Below, in pieces: positions 33,953 to 43,328 of a stretch of DNA of 64,000 nucleotides (position 1 is its first letter; the number at the start of each line of letters is the position of its first letter). The notes beneath the pieces are model-generated. The model was not told the origin of the DNA. It was given only the letters and a program-made list of their open reading frames with translations, and ran no database searches. The DNA comes from 66-474 sp035281745 (GTDB lineage: Bacteria; Pseudomonadota; Gammaproteobacteria; Xanthomonadales; Rhodanobacteraceae). The stretch covers positions 62,001 to 126,000 of the forward strand of contig DATEDI010000020.1 of the NCBI GenBank assembly GCA_035281745.1, read 5' to 3'. Made by a program: the position numbers and the translations under genes.

Positions 33953-35709
33953 TGGCGAGTGCCCGGGCCACCGCAGTCCTCGTTGTCGGCATGCATCGAA
34001 GCGGCACATCCGCACTCGCGGGCGTACTGGGCAAGCTCGGTATCCCTTTGGGTAGCAGGCTGTTGGAGGCGGGTGACGATAATCCAAAAGGGTATTGGGA
34101 ACACCGGGATGTCGTGGTGGTACACGAACGGTTGTTGCAGGCGATCGGGAGTCGCTGGGACGACGTCCGAGCATTGCCCAGCGACTGGCGATCGGGCGAG
34201 GCGGCTACCCATGCTGCCGCAAGCCTCCGGGACATCATCACGCGTGATTTTTCCGGTCAACCGGTGTGGGCGGTCAAGGATCCGCGATTGTGCCGTTTCT
34301 TGCCGTTGTGGCTCAACGTCCTCGGTGAGGTGGGTATCCGACCAGTCGTTTTGTTCATTGTGCGTGAGCCTGCTGAAGTGTCCGCGTCCATTGAAGCGCG
34401 CAATCACTGGGTGCCGCCGCTTGGTGAAATACTGTGGCTGAGGAATGTGGCCGACGCAATTGTCGCCAGTGTGGATGTGCCGCGCGAGGTAATCCTTTTC
34501 GATAATCTGCTGGCGCAGCCGGAGGAAGTTACCAGGGGTGCTCTGAGCCGTTTAGGGGTTGCGATCCCGGCCTCTCCACCGGACCTTGCCCGGGATACTG
34601 TGGCAAGTTTCGTCGACAAGTCCATCCGGCACCATCGGCACGACGCCAAAGCGGCACCAAGCTCCGGATTCGCAAGGATCGCTCATGATTTGTTCGGGGC
34701 GCTGGCAGCGGTGGCGCATGGCGCCACCGGCTGGCCGGATCTCGAAAAGAACGTCGAACAATTCGAGGCAGAATGGCTGCGGTGCGGGCCGGGCATCGAC
34801 GCCGTGGCTGACATGGCCATGAAGTTCGCCGCAGAGGCTCGTGAGTCCGAGATTGAGCGCTATGGCTTGGCTGCTCAACTCAATGCACAAGTTCGGTGGT
34901 CGGAGCAGTCGAAGCAGAAGCACGAAGCCTTGCAAGCGGAAAATGCCGAGCTGTCGTCGAAGTTGACCGCACAGATACGCTGGTCGCAGGAGGCGCAGCA
35001 ACAAAAAGAAGCGTTGCAGGCGGACGAGAGCGAATTGTCGTCAAAGTTGACAGCACAGATCCGATGGTCGGACGAGGCGCAGAAAAGAAACGAAGCACTG
35101 CAGGCCGAAAACGCCGAGCTGTCGTTAAAGTTGGCGGCTCAAGTCGAATCGTCGGAGCAGGCGGCGAGCAAACTTGAGAGCTTGCGGACTGAATATGCTG
35201 TCTTGCAGGCCGGAAACGCCGAGCTGTCGTCGAAGCTGGAAGCACAAACCCGGGGGGCGGCACAAGCGAAGAGCGAACTTGAGGGCCTGCGTGCCAAGCA
35301 GGCAACCTTGCAGACCGAAAACGCCGAGCTGTCGTCGAAGCTGGAAGCACAAACCCGGGGGGCGGCACAAGCCAAGAGCGAGCTTGAGGCCCTCGGTACC
35401 AAACACGCGGCCTTGTCAACCACTTCCGAGGCGCAGGCACGGCGGTTGTTCGACGCCCAAGCCGCGCTCGACAGTTCAGAATCCACGCGGCGCGAACTCT
35501 CGGCAACGTTGCAGCGGGCGCTCGAGGAAGCCGTGCGCGTGCGAACCGACCTTGCCAATGTGCTTGAGGGCAAGATCGCGCTGGAGGGTGAGCTTCGGAC
35601 CGTTTATGCTTCACGGTCTTGGAGGGCAACCAAGCCGTTTCGTAGCGTGGCCAGGTTTTTTGGCGCCAAAATCGCATCGCAAACGACCGACGAGAGTGAC
35701 AAAACGTGA
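33949..35709 (+). CDS. Sulfotransferase-like protein with repeat-built coiled coil
   Basis: The 586-residue protein starts with a P-loop sulfotransferase-like fold: GMHRSGTSALAGVL (PAPS-type loop, G14-S21), WAVKDPRLCRFLPLW and VLFIVREPAEVSASI. From about residue 305 to 560 it is a charged coiled coil built from near-identical repeats of 28 and 35 residues. It ends with SRSWRATKPFRSVARFFG, an end pattern shared by many glycan-locus glycosyltransferases and coiled-coil proteins. It is coupled to wzt and to the next glycosyltransferase. Inference: it may act as a chain-end sulfotransferase, or as a length-determining ruler analogous to the coiled coil of WbdD. No transmembrane segment is seen. 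Confidence 0.75.
   Translation: MMASARATAVLVVGMHRSGTSALAGVLGKLGIPLGSRLLEAGDDNPKGYWEHRDVVVVHERLLQAIGSRWDDVRALPSDWRSGEAATHAAASLRDIITRDFSGQPVWAVKDPRLCRFLPLWLNVLGEVGIRPVVLFIVREPAEVSASIEARNHWVPPLGEILWLRNVADAIVASVDVPREVILFDNLLAQPEEVTRGALSRLGVAIPASPPDLARDTVASFVDKSIRHHRHDAKAAPSSGFARIAHDLFGALAAVAHGATGWPDLEKNVEQFEAEWLRCGPGIDAVADMAMKFAAEARESEIERYGLAAQLNAQVRWSEQSKQKHEALQAENAELSSKLTAQIRWSQEAQQQKEALQADESELSSKLTAQIRWSDEAQKRNEALQAENAELSLKLAAQVESSEQAASKLESLRTEYAVLQAGNAELSSKLEAQTRGAAQAKSELEGLRAKQATLQTENAELSSKLEAQTRGAAQAKSELEALGTKHAALSTTSEAQARRLFDAQAALDSSESTRRELSATLQRALEEAVRVRTDLANVLEGKIALEGELRTVYASRSWRATKPFRSVARFFGAKIASQTTDESDKT
34933..35415 (+). repeat. Tandem coding repeats of 84, 84, 105, 105 and 105 bp
   Basis: Unit starts are at 34933, 35017, 35101, 35206 and 35311, each beginning with codons for Q-A/T-(E/D/G). 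The shared core is NAELSSKL. Units are 28 or 35 residues, i.e. exactly four or five heptads. The last two are almost identical over the first 60 bp, which points to recent duplication. Confidence 0.9.
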
Positions 35710-36875
35710 TCTTCTTTACCTCCATCTGTTCCAACTACCTGCCCAAGGCGATGGCGCTTGCCGAATCGGTCAAGCAGCATTGCAAGGATGCACATTTCGT
35801 GCTGTGCCTGGTCGAGCGGGAGGTGCCGGATGTCGCCGCCAGGTACCCGCATTTTGACGAAGTCGTGCTGGCCAAGGACGCCGGCTGGGATCATTTCGAT
35901 CGTTTCATGTTCCGGCATGCCATCGTCGAGGCTTCGACCGCCGTGAAGGCGCAGTTCATGCTGAATCTTGTCGAGTGCCACCCCGATGAGGACAAATTTG
36001 TTTACCTCGATCCCGATGTACTGGTTTACAGCGAGTTCGTGGAGCTGGAGAAGCTTCTGGACGCGGACACCATCGTCCTTTGTCCGCACCTGTTGCGCCC
36101 CGGCAATATCGACATGGAGATCAGCTCGCTGGCGCATGGCTGCTACAACCTCGGCTTCCTTGCCGTGCGCCGGTCGCAAAATGCACGGGATTTCCTGCGC
36201 TGGTGGGCAGAGCGCCTGTTCCAGTTCTGCTATGACGACATCAGCCGTGGCATATTCACTGACCAGAGATGGATTGACTTGGCACCGTGCTTCTTCGACA
36301 CCAAGGTGTTGAAGCATCACGGTTACGATTTCGCAACCTGGTCGCTGCTGAACAGCGATTTGCGGGAAGTCGATGGCCGCTATGTCATCAACGGCGATCC
36401 ACTGCGCTTCATCCATTTTTCGGGCCTGGATTCCGGCACCATCGACAAGGCTATCGGCTGGTGGTTGACCGACGGCAACCGGGACGCGTTCGTGAAACTT
36501 TACGGCGAGTACAAGCAGTTGCTTGACGTCCATGGGCAAGCGGCTCTTGGAAAGTTGTCGTGGAGCTACGCCAACTACGCGGATGGAAGCAAGATCGGCA
36601 ATGACGCACGGGTCGCTTATCGCGACCGGGGAATATGGGATCAGATACCGGAGCCTTTCATGGCGTCCGATCAGGAAATTCTGGTGGCAGCGAAGCCCGT
36701 TCCATCGGCTTCGCCCGTGGCCGCATTGGTGAGCACCGCACCTGCCGAAATACCGCCTCCGCCGCCTACCATTCTGGATCAGGTGGTGTATTCCGTGCGT
36801 ACGTTTGGAGTGGGGACTACCATGCGGAAAGCTGCGCGGCGGGTTGTGGGGAGACGTGCCAGCACCAGACGGTGA
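35706..36875 (+). CDS. GT-A type glycosyltransferase (IFFT...NYL group)
   Basis: The 389-residue protein begins MIFFTSICSNYLPKAMALAE and has the metal-binding D-P-D at residues 102-104 (YLDPDVLVYSEF), as in GT8-like nucleotide-diphospho-sugar transferases. GCYNLGFLAVRR and the FTDQRWIDLAPCFF segment are also shared with the N-terminal half of the bifunctional enzyme at 44264. The C-terminal 60 residues are a Pro/Ala linker and a basic tail. The GTG start overlaps the upstream stop. Donor and acceptor are unknown. Confidence 0.8.
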   Translation: MIFFTSICSNYLPKAMALAESVKQHCKDAHFVLCLVEREVPDVAARYPHFDEVVLAKDAGWDHFDRFMFRHAIVEASTAVKAQFMLNLVECHPDEDKFVYLDPDVLVYSEFVELEKLLDADTIVLCPHLLRPGNIDMEISSLAHGCYNLGFLAVRRSQNARDFLRWWAERLFQFCYDDISRGIFTDQRWIDLAPCFFDTKVLKHHGYDFATWSLLNSDLREVDGRYVINGDPLRFIHFSGLDSGTIDKAIGWWLTDGNRDAFVKLYGEYKQLLDVHGQAALGKLSWSYANYADGSKIGNDARVAYRDRGIWDQIPEPFMASDQEILVAAKPVPSASPVAALVSTAPAEIPPPPPTILDQVVYSVRTFGVGTTMRKAARRVVGRRASTRR

Positions 36876-36899
36876 GGGGAACGGTTCGAGGGGGGAAGG

Positions 36900-37889
36900 A
36901 TGAAGCTGGTATCGATTGTCATCCCGTGCTTCAACGCGGGGCAGTATCTGGATCAGGCGGTGCAATCCGCGCTGAGACAGACGTGGGCTGATCTCGAAGT
37001 AGTGATTGTCGACGATGGGTCGACCGACGCCGATACATTGCATCTATTGGAAACTGCGCATTGGCCGCGCACGCGGATATTCCACCAAGCGAACGGGGGG
37101 CCGGCCGCCGCGCGCAATCATGCGATAGAGCGGGCTCGCGGGGAATACATCTTGCCGCTGGACGCAGACGACACCATCGAGCCGACGTACGTGGAAAAGG
37201 CCGTTGCGGTGCTGGACTCGCGGCCCGATGTGGGTTGCGTGTACTGCAAGGCCATGAAGTTCGGCGCGGAGCAAGGGCCGTGGAACCTGCCGCCGTACCG
37301 TCTTGCCGAACTGGCGGTCGACAACGTCATTTTTGTCACCGCATTGTTCCGCAAGGGTGATTGGCGGAAAATCGGCGGGTTCGACCAGAGCCTGCGCCAC
37401 GGGGTCGAGGACTACGACTTCTGGGTCAAGATGGTTGCTTCGGGCATGGACGTGGTGCAGCTGGACGAATTCCTGTTCAACTACCGGGTACAGGAGAAGT
37501 CACGCACTACCAGGTTCCAGGACGGCCTGGACGGCAAGGTGGTGACCTATGCCGGCATTTTCCGAAACAGCAGTGACTTCTTCGCCAAGCACGCCGAATT
37601 CATTTTCCAGCATCGATTCGGCCTGTACGCGCAGATCGCCGATTGGCAGCAGCGATACGAGGATTTGAAAACAACGAAGGAAGCGCGGGATCGTGAGCTG
37701 GTCGCCCGCTGCAACGAGCTCGAGACCGCGCTGGCGGAATTCCGCGCGTACTGGCAAGGTCGATACGGTGAGTTGGATGAGTTTGCAAACCGCCACCCGG
37801 TAATGCGGAAGGTAGCTGGATCCGTCAAGCGAGTTCTAAGGCCGTCGCGACGCGATGCTTTGACCAAAACACAAGAGAGCAAAAAATGA
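36900..37889 (+). CDS. Family 2 glycosyltransferase with C-terminal coiled region
   Basis: The 329-residue GT-A enzyme has VSIVIPCFNAG, the nucleotide-binding VDDGSTD (D38, D39) and the catalytic-metal LDADD (D88-D91), followed by acceptor motifs GGFDQSLRHGVEDYDFW. Residues about 240-290 look coiled. It has a GGGGAAGG ribosome site before the ATG at 36900. The protein at 43329 is a close paralogue over about 250 residues. Its stop overlaps the lipoprotein gene downstream (ATGA). Confidence 0.88.
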   Translation: MKLVSIVIPCFNAGQYLDQAVQSALRQTWADLEVVIVDDGSTDADTLHLLETAHWPRTRIFHQANGGPAAARNHAIERARGEYILPLDADDTIEPTYVEKAVAVLDSRPDVGCVYCKAMKFGAEQGPWNLPPYRLAELAVDNVIFVTALFRKGDWRKIGGFDQSLRHGVEDYDFWVKMVASGMDVVQLDEFLFNYRVQEKSRTTRFQDGLDGKVVTYAGIFRNSSDFFAKHAEFIFQHRFGLYAQIADWQQRYEDLKTTKEARDRELVARCNELETALAEFRAYWQGRYGELDEFANRHPVMRKVAGSVKRVLRPSRRDALTKTQESKK

Positions 37890-38425
37890 ACAAGAAATGG
37901 GTGCTGGTTACGCCATTCGCCGCGCTCGTACTGACGGCGTGCGGACAATCCGGCCAGCAGCCGGCGAATTCAACGACGTCGGCTCCAGCTTCGGCCGAAA
38001 TCACGACTCCCGTACCCGCTGGGAGCGTGCAACCCGTTCCGGCTGGCGACGTAACCTCGGCAGCGCTTTCGGGCCAAGCCTGCTCATTGGACGCGGTCGA
38101 TGGCGACTATGCGGAGCGGGTCTCGTTGGACAAAGGCAAGCCCCATGTGTTCCGCGGCTGGCTGGAGAACAACCAACAGAAGCCAGCCGGGAAGTTTCGT
38201 ATCGTCATGGTTGGCGCCCAAGACTTCGCCGTCCCCGCAGAGACAGGGGTTTCGCGCCCGGACGTCGCGACCACCCTGAAGAATCCCGCGCTTGAGGATT
38301 CGGGCTTCAACGCGTCGGTGGATCTGGGGTCGATGCCATCCGGCGACTACAGCGTCCGGTTTCTGATGCAGACGGATGGGAAAATGTACTGGTGTGATGC
38401 CAAAAAAAACGTAGTGCTCAAATAG
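37886..38425 (+). CDS. Envelope lipoprotein with GW-RxDV-SGF module (copy C)
   Basis: The 179-residue protein has a lipobox ending at C19 (LTAC), a low-complexity Ala/Pro/Thr linker and a compact C-terminal domain (about residues 60-175): C-S-L-D-A-V-D-G, then FRGWLEN, VSRPDVATTL, DSGFNASVDL, GDYSVRFL and a final WCDAKKN. The same spacing of conserved residues occurs in the lipoprotein at 55073 and twice at the end of the AlgJ-like protein at 48419. I know no named family for it. It is translationally coupled to a glycosyltransferase, so it likely serves the polysaccharide pathway at the outer membrane or in the periplasm. Confidence 0.7.
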   Translation: MNKKWVLVTPFAALVLTACGQSGQQPANSTTSAPASAEITTPVPAGSVQPVPAGDVTSAALSGQACSLDAVDGDYAERVSLDKGKPHVFRGWLENNQQKPAGKFRIVMVGAQDFAVPAETGVSRPDVATTLKNPALEDSGFNASVDLGSMPSGDYSVRFLMQTDGKMYWCDAKKNVVLK

Positions 38426-38784
38426 ACGTAAACATAAACGCTAGCTTTGAGGCTACAGTGCCCTCCGGTTGAAAACTTGGCGAAGATCGTGGGCTAGGGT
38501 AGAGAATTAATGTTAACGACCGCTGATGGTTGCGAGACTGTTGACGAAAGCAGTGAACGGAATCGCGATCTAGTGAGGGTCACTGGGTGAGATTTAGCAC
38601 GCGTAGAACATACCCAACTGGTGATACCTTTTTAAGCAAGCCCTTTGGTTTTGGCCCCCCAATTGATGCTGATGTAGAGGGATAGCCGAGCGAATCACCT
38701 GATTAGGTAATTTAATCGGATGTGGTTGATACATTGATGGCCAGTTACTTTTGTACAAACGCATTACGCATCGAAGGTTAAGCG
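38426..38784. other. Gene-free, AT-richer intergenic stretch
   Basis: No gene or strong hairpin is seen in these 359 bases. They have many stop codons in all plus-strand frames and probably hold the promoter of the 710-codon gene. TTGATA near 38727 and TTTTGTACAA near 38752 are possible but poorly spaced elements. Confidence 0.5.
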
Positions 38785-40917
38785 ATGGGATTATTCAGAG
38801 CGTCCCTAAGTAGATTTGGCGGCGGGACCCGTCGAGGTAGCGCTCTTTTGGTTCTTTTCGGCGCAATCATATTTTGCGTTTGGATGTCGTTCGGCGCTTA
38901 CCAAAGTCACTATGTGTCTGCATTACGTACTTTGGGAGATACCACAACAAAGGCAATCATTGGTCAGCCGAAGGAGGGGCGAGGAGATGAGTGGTCCACT
39001 TACTTGCCAATGCTTAAGCAGGCTTACAGCGAAGGTTTTCCAGAGCGTTCAACCCTAAAGCCATATTTCGAAAAATTGAAATGGTTCATTGCTATACCGC
39101 ACCCAGATGCCTCACTCGTCTTTCTCCCGAACTACCTAGCATATTGGATCGTGCCGGGCGGCGCGGCATTGTCATTTCAGGGCTTTTACTACAACGCAAT
39201 ATTCGTCCTTTCCGTCCTATGGTTGCTCGTAAATTTGGGGGTAAAAAGACGGTACGCGTTGGTCTGCGGATTCATGTTACTGTTCAGCCAATTCTATCAA
39301 GTATGGTGGACAAGCAATTTCCCGGTGTTAGGCGTGAGCCTTCTCCCGTTCGCAATATTCACAAGTCGGATTCGGCAACCTTATAAATTCGTATTCCTCG
39401 CTTGGGCATTGGGACACTTGCTATTTGGAGAGATGTACCCGCCGTACATTCTTTCAATTGCGATCGCTATAATACCGTTCATATTGGCTGCAAGACCGGA
39501 TCTACTACGCCCCAAGGAAATTGCGTTCGCCGCTCTCGCAGCAGGCATTGCTCTAGCCCTTTATCTCGCTCTCAACTGGGAGTACTTCAGGCTTGTGTTG
39601 CACACCAGCTATCCTGGGCAGCGGATCAATACAGGAGGGGGGGTCAACGCGAGATCAGTTCTGAAACTGGTGTTCCCAACGCTCACCGCTGATGCGGATG
39701 CGGGATTTTCGGATAACATTTACACGCTTGCCATGGGCGGAACTATTCTGCCCCTGGTGCTCATTTCGCTCCTTCCCAGTATTAATTGGGACAGACGGAC
39801 GGTACGCCTTACCATCGTGTCTGCTGTTGTCGGAGCGTTTTTGATCTGGTACATGCTTGTTGGCGTTCCGCGTACATTGGCTATGGTGACGCCACTCTAT
39901 CTGATCCCGGGTCCGCGAATGGCAATCGGGCTTTCAGTACTCGCCGCATGCTATTGCACGACGTTAATATCGTGGCACGCGGATGATACAAAATTGGCGC
40001 CACTTCTCTTGGTAACAATTTTCTATGCGGTCATTTCTTTCCTGAATAGGCCGGGCAAGTATGCCGTAGAAAATTTCTTTGCCGTGCAGTACTACCCTTG
40101 GATATTTACCGCGCTGGTGGTAATCGGTGTGGCGTACTATCTTACCCGTACGGGTAAAAGGCGGTGTGCAGATGGAGTCGTCGCATTCGTATTAATAGGC
40201 ATGTCATTAACACAGATCGTAATTTATGGTTCCTTCAATCCCATCATGCGTGCAAAAGATATTTTGAGGCCAGTACACTCGCAAATAATTAATGACTGGC
40301 TCGCATTGTATAAGAAGAACGGAGGGCGATCATTCGCCACAATCGGTAATTATGGCGACGTCTTGAGGGGTGAGAATCTGCCTGCCCTCGAAGCTATCCA
40401 CATGGTGAATGTAGAGCCCGAAATCTATCACGAAGTATTTCCATCGCTCACAAGCGAGCAAATCAACGAACTATTTAATCAATTCCGTGGCATAGCATTC
40501 GCAAATGTTCAAGAGATGAATGCTGATGGTCCTACAATAGTGTTTCCAGTTAGACCATATACGGTTTCATTTGCTAACATTGTCACTGACGACAAGGATA
40601 AAGATACTGATGAGCACCTTTTGGGAACTGGGCAGTTGATAATTACCGACGTAACGGGCGTAGATGGTAAATTCACCGTTTTTTGGAACACACACCTTCT
40701 TTCCCCCTTGCCAATTGCAGATATCTTTGACCTTCATTTGGACTGTCCGATCACGAAATCATGGATGACGCGCTATCCTGTCGTTATACCCGGCGAGCCT
40801 TTAGTGCCTGTAGCCTTACAGGGAATTGCTGGACAAATCACCGTGGAAGCGCCCACTCCTGAAGCTGCTAAGAGCTGTGTATCGGCTCTTCATTTTGGTG
40901 TGGTGAACGGAAAGTAG
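38785..40917 (+). CDS. Large multi-pass membrane protein, possible GT-C type transferase
   Basis: The 710-residue protein has about 12 hydrophobic segments up to roughly residue 480 and a soluble C-terminal domain. A conserved-looking loop near residues 55-75 (GQPKEGRGDEWSTYLPML) follows the first helix, and acidic residues there recall the catalytic loop of lipid-dependent GT-C glycosyltransferases. I do not recognise the exact family; similarity to the DUF7657/YfhO-like group is suspected only. It lacks GC-ending codon bias, has its own long upstream region, and precedes GtrA-like and GtrB-like genes. That suggests a lipid-linked sugar made by the GtrB-like enzyme, flipped by GtrA and transferred by this protein. 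Confidence 0.6.
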   Translation: MGLFRASLSRFGGGTRRGSALLVLFGAIIFCVWMSFGAYQSHYVSALRTLGDTTTKAIIGQPKEGRGDEWSTYLPMLKQAYSEGFPERSTLKPYFEKLKWFIAIPHPDASLVFLPNYLAYWIVPGGAALSFQGFYYNAIFVLSVLWLLVNLGVKRRYALVCGFMLLFSQFYQVWWTSNFPVLGVSLLPFAIFTSRIRQPYKFVFLAWALGHLLFGEMYPPYILSIAIAIIPFILAARPDLLRPKEIAFAALAAGIALALYLALNWEYFRLVLHTSYPGQRINTGGGVNARSVLKLVFPTLTADADAGFSDNIYTLAMGGTILPLVLISLLPSINWDRRTVRLTIVSAVVGAFLIWYMLVGVPRTLAMVTPLYLIPGPRMAIGLSVLAACYCTTLISWHADDTKLAPLLLVTIFYAVISFLNRPGKYAVENFFAVQYYPWIFTALVVIGVAYYLTRTGKRRCADGVVAFVLIGMSLTQIVIYGSFNPIMRAKDILRPVHSQIINDWLALYKKNGGRSFATIGNYGDVLRGENLPALEAIHMVNVEPEIYHEVFPSLTSEQINELFNQFRGIAFANVQEMNADGPTIVFPVRPYTVSFANIVTDDKDKDTDEHLLGTGQLIITDVTGVDGKFTVFWNTHLLSPLPIADIFDLHLDCPITKSWMTRYPVVIPGEPLVPVALQGIAGQITVEAPTPEAAKSCVSALHFGVVNGK

Positions 40918-40997
40918 GTTTCAACTTACCGGGTTCCGTTCGCCACCAGGCCTATCACACGCTGATGAGGCCAAGTTATAGTGACCTATAGAAGCTA

Positions 40998-41399
40998 ATG
41001 AGTGTGGACGGAACGATGGGCATTACTCGTCAAGGGCTATTGTTTTTGCTGGTTGGGGGTCTTTTAGTTTTTTTGGATTGGGCGGTATTTGTTGTGCTTA
41101 CCGCGGTCGGTGTTTCGGCCGCGCCCGCCAATGTAATAGGACGCGTGTTTGGAGCCTTGCTTGGGTTTTGGTTAAATGGTTGGGTCACTTTCGGTGATCC
41201 TGGATCACCGCGTCACGGGCGGCAACGGTTTGCTCGGTTCGCTACGCTTTGGGTTGTTCTCACCGTGTTAAGCACTGTGTTGGTTACGCTTCTCGCTGAC
41301 CGTCTAAGCTTGCACGTCGCTTGGCTTGCAAAGCCAATCGTTGAGGCGTTTATGGCGATTCTTAGTTTTGTCGCTTCTCGTCAATGGGTATACCGATGA
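40998..41399 (+). CDS. GtrA family membrane protein
   Basis: The 133-residue protein has four helices and the family pattern LLFLLVGGLLVFLDWAVFVV and GALLGFWLNGWVTF, ending SFVASRQWVYR. GtrA-like proteins are thought to flip undecaprenyl-phosphate-linked sugars. Its stop overlaps the start of the GtrB-like transferase (ATGA), supporting that pairing. The start is ATG at 40998 or 41016. Confidence 0.88.
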   Translation: MSVDGTMGITRQGLLFLLVGGLLVFLDWAVFVVLTAVGVSAAPANVIGRVFGALLGFWLNGWVTFGDPGSPRHGRQRFARFATLWVVLTVLSTVLVTLLADRLSLHVAWLAKPIVEAFMAILSFVASRQWVYR

Positions 41400-42400
41400 T
41401 GGGTATCTCAGACGGGCCTTTTATTGCCGTTGTAATCCCATGCTACCGCGTGGCGTCGCATGTGCTTGGCGTCATCAACCGCATTGGGCCGGAAGTCGGC
41501 TGGATCATTGCTGTCGACGACGCGTGTCCGGAAAACAGTGGAGGGGTTATCGAGCGGGAGTGCCGTGATCCGCGCGTGCGTATACTGCGACACGAAGTGA
41601 ATCTGGGAGTCGGTGGCGCGGTGATGACGGGATATCAAGCCGCCATGTTGCTTCCCGCGACTGCTGTCGTGAAGCTGGACGGCGACGGCCAGATGGATCC
41701 TGCATTGATCCCTCAGCTATGCGAACCGTTGCTGAGCGGGCGCGCCGACTATGCCAAGGGCAACCGGTTTTACCGTTTCAGTCATACCACCGGTATGCCG
41801 GTCACACGACTGTTCGGTAACGCGATTTTGTCGTTTCTTACTAAGCTGTCATCCGGGTACTGGCAACTATTCGATCCGACTAACGGGTTTACGGCAATTC
41901 ATCGAACTTTGCTTGCGGAACTGGATTATTCAACGATCGCCAAGCGATATTTTTTTGAATCCGATCTTCTGTATCACTTGAACCAGTTGCGTGCTGTCGT
42001 TGTCGAGATGCCGATGGCGTCAAGGTATGACGGGGAACCTTCGAGTTTACGGCCGATGAGGATGATCGGTCCGTTTCTACGGGGAAACATGCGCAATGGT
42101 TTCAAACGGATCTTTTACAGTTACTTCTTGCGCGGGTTCTCGGTTGCATCCATTGAGCTTGTGATAGGAATAGCATTATTTGTTTTTGGTATTGTTTTTG
42201 GCGCAAAACATTGGTGGCTTTCCGGGATGGATGGCGTCCCCGCGACCGCCGGCACGGTCATGGTGGCGGCGCTGCCACTGATCCTTGGTGTGCAGTTTCT
42301 GCTGTCATGGTTGGGCTTCGATATCGCGGCGGAGCCACGGTATCCAATTCATGGCCTGCTGCACGAGAGTGATGTGCAACGAAATGGCGCCGCGCATTGA
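41396..42400 (+). CDS. GtrB/DPM1-like polyprenyl-phosphate glycosyltransferase
   Basis: This 334-residue family 2 transferase has FIAVVIPCYRV, VDDACPENSG, metal-binding KLDGDGQMDP, acceptor-side FDPTNGFTAIHR, and two C-terminal membrane helices (about 245-265 and 283-305). These are features of enzymes that load a sugar onto a polyprenyl phosphate. The ATG at 41396 overlaps the gtrA-like stop. Together with the 710-residue membrane protein it forms a plausible three-component side-branch glycosylation system. Confidence 0.88.
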   Translation: MMGISDGPFIAVVIPCYRVASHVLGVINRIGPEVGWIIAVDDACPENSGGVIERECRDPRVRILRHEVNLGVGGAVMTGYQAAMLLPATAVVKLDGDGQMDPALIPQLCEPLLSGRADYAKGNRFYRFSHTTGMPVTRLFGNAILSFLTKLSSGYWQLFDPTNGFTAIHRTLLAELDYSTIAKRYFFESDLLYHLNQLRAVVVEMPMASRYDGEPSSLRPMRMIGPFLRGNMRNGFKRIFYSYFLRGFSVASIELVIGIALFVFGIVFGAKHWWLSGMDGVPATAGTVMVAALPLILGVQFLLSWLGFDIAAEPRYPIHGLLHESDVQRNGAAH

Positions 42401-42475
42401 TTTGGCGTCAAGATACGACAGGTGAGGCGTGGTAGGGATCTTGATATCTGGTTTTGCCGACGAGGGCTGTCGAAA

Positions 42476-43257
42476 ATGGCTATGGATGCGCCCAGTAACG
42501 TGGGTTTTTTTAATCAGTATTCACGTTTCTTTTCAACCAGCCAGACGAGTCCTTTCCCCGATAGGCTGAATGCAAGACATGCTGCGATCATCGAAGCGAA
42601 TGCGTACAGGTTGGCGAACAAGCGGGTCCTTGATATCGCGAGCCACGACGGCCGCTGGTCGTTCGCAGCGCTGAAGGCTGGTGCGGCGCATGTAACCGGA
42701 ATTGAGACGCCTGCGGAACTTATCGCCAATGCAGGTGCGACGTTTGCCCACTACGGGATTAATTGGGCGTCGTTTTGATTCGAGCAAGATAATGTTTTCG
42801 ATTGGTTGAGCGTCGGCGATAAGCAGTTCAATGTTGTGCTTTGCCTCGGTTTTTACCACACGATTCGCCACGCTGAATTGCGCGACCTGATCGAACAAAC
42901 TGGGCCCGGCTTGTGGTGATTGATACCGAAGTGACGCCGGCGGTTGATGAAGTACCGGTGGCGCCGACGAATGATCCGCGCATCGTTTACCGGAACCCAT
43001 ACGCCATCCAATTACTGCTCGACCCGGTCGATAACGAGCAGATGGCGTGGCGCGATTCCATGACCCGCAACGGGCACACCGTCGTGGGGCGCCCAGCCCG
43101 GGCGGCGATAGAGTTCCTTGCCCGCCATTTCGGCTTTCAATGCAGCTGTTTCGACTGGCGCAGCTATTTCGCGAGCCACGACTATGCCCGAGCGTCCATG
43201 GTCGACTACGATGAGGCTTGGCGCGACACTTTCCATCTATCGCGGCGAACCGTCTGA
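42476..43257 (+). pseudogene. Degenerate SAM-dependent methyltransferase gene
   Basis: The frame from the ATG at 42476 encodes a Rossmann methyltransferase start, VLDIASHDGRWSFAALKAG, then meets TGA at 42776-42778. Translation after that stop continues the same protein in the same frame (FEQDNVFDW, VVLCLGFYHTIRHAEL) until about 42913. There a missing G (GGCTTG-TGGTGATTGAT) shifts the frame; restoring it gives LVVIDTEVTP and the rest of the domain to 43257. One nonsense and one frameshift mutation in otherwise good sequence indicate recent inactivation. Confidence 0.85.
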
Positions 43258-43328
43258 CTCCATGTGCTAGTGTTCAGCATGATGAGCCGCGGCACCTGAA
43301 TTTGCGGATTTCGGGTCTCCATTCCGTC

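Larger units (their letters stand above)
38426..43260. other. AT-richer island within the polysaccharide locus
   Basis: From just after the lipoprotein gene to the end of the methyltransferase pseudogene, base composition and codon use change visibly. Codons ending in A or T are common and there are runs such as GGTAATTTAATCGG. Flanking genes are strongly GC-ending. The island holds a 710-codon membrane protein gene, gtrA-like and gtrB-like genes, and a decayed methyltransferase. No integrase or transposase is present. The boundary with GC-rich DNA is least sharp at the right end. Confidence 0.65.

Noticed and set aside
34933..35415. Possible CRISPR-like direct repeats
   Set aside because: Units of 84 and 105 bp are contiguous, have no unique spacers and translate into a regular coiled coil.
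38426..43260. Prophage or integrative element
   Set aside because: No integrase, transposase, att repeats or tRNA target could be seen; only composition differs.
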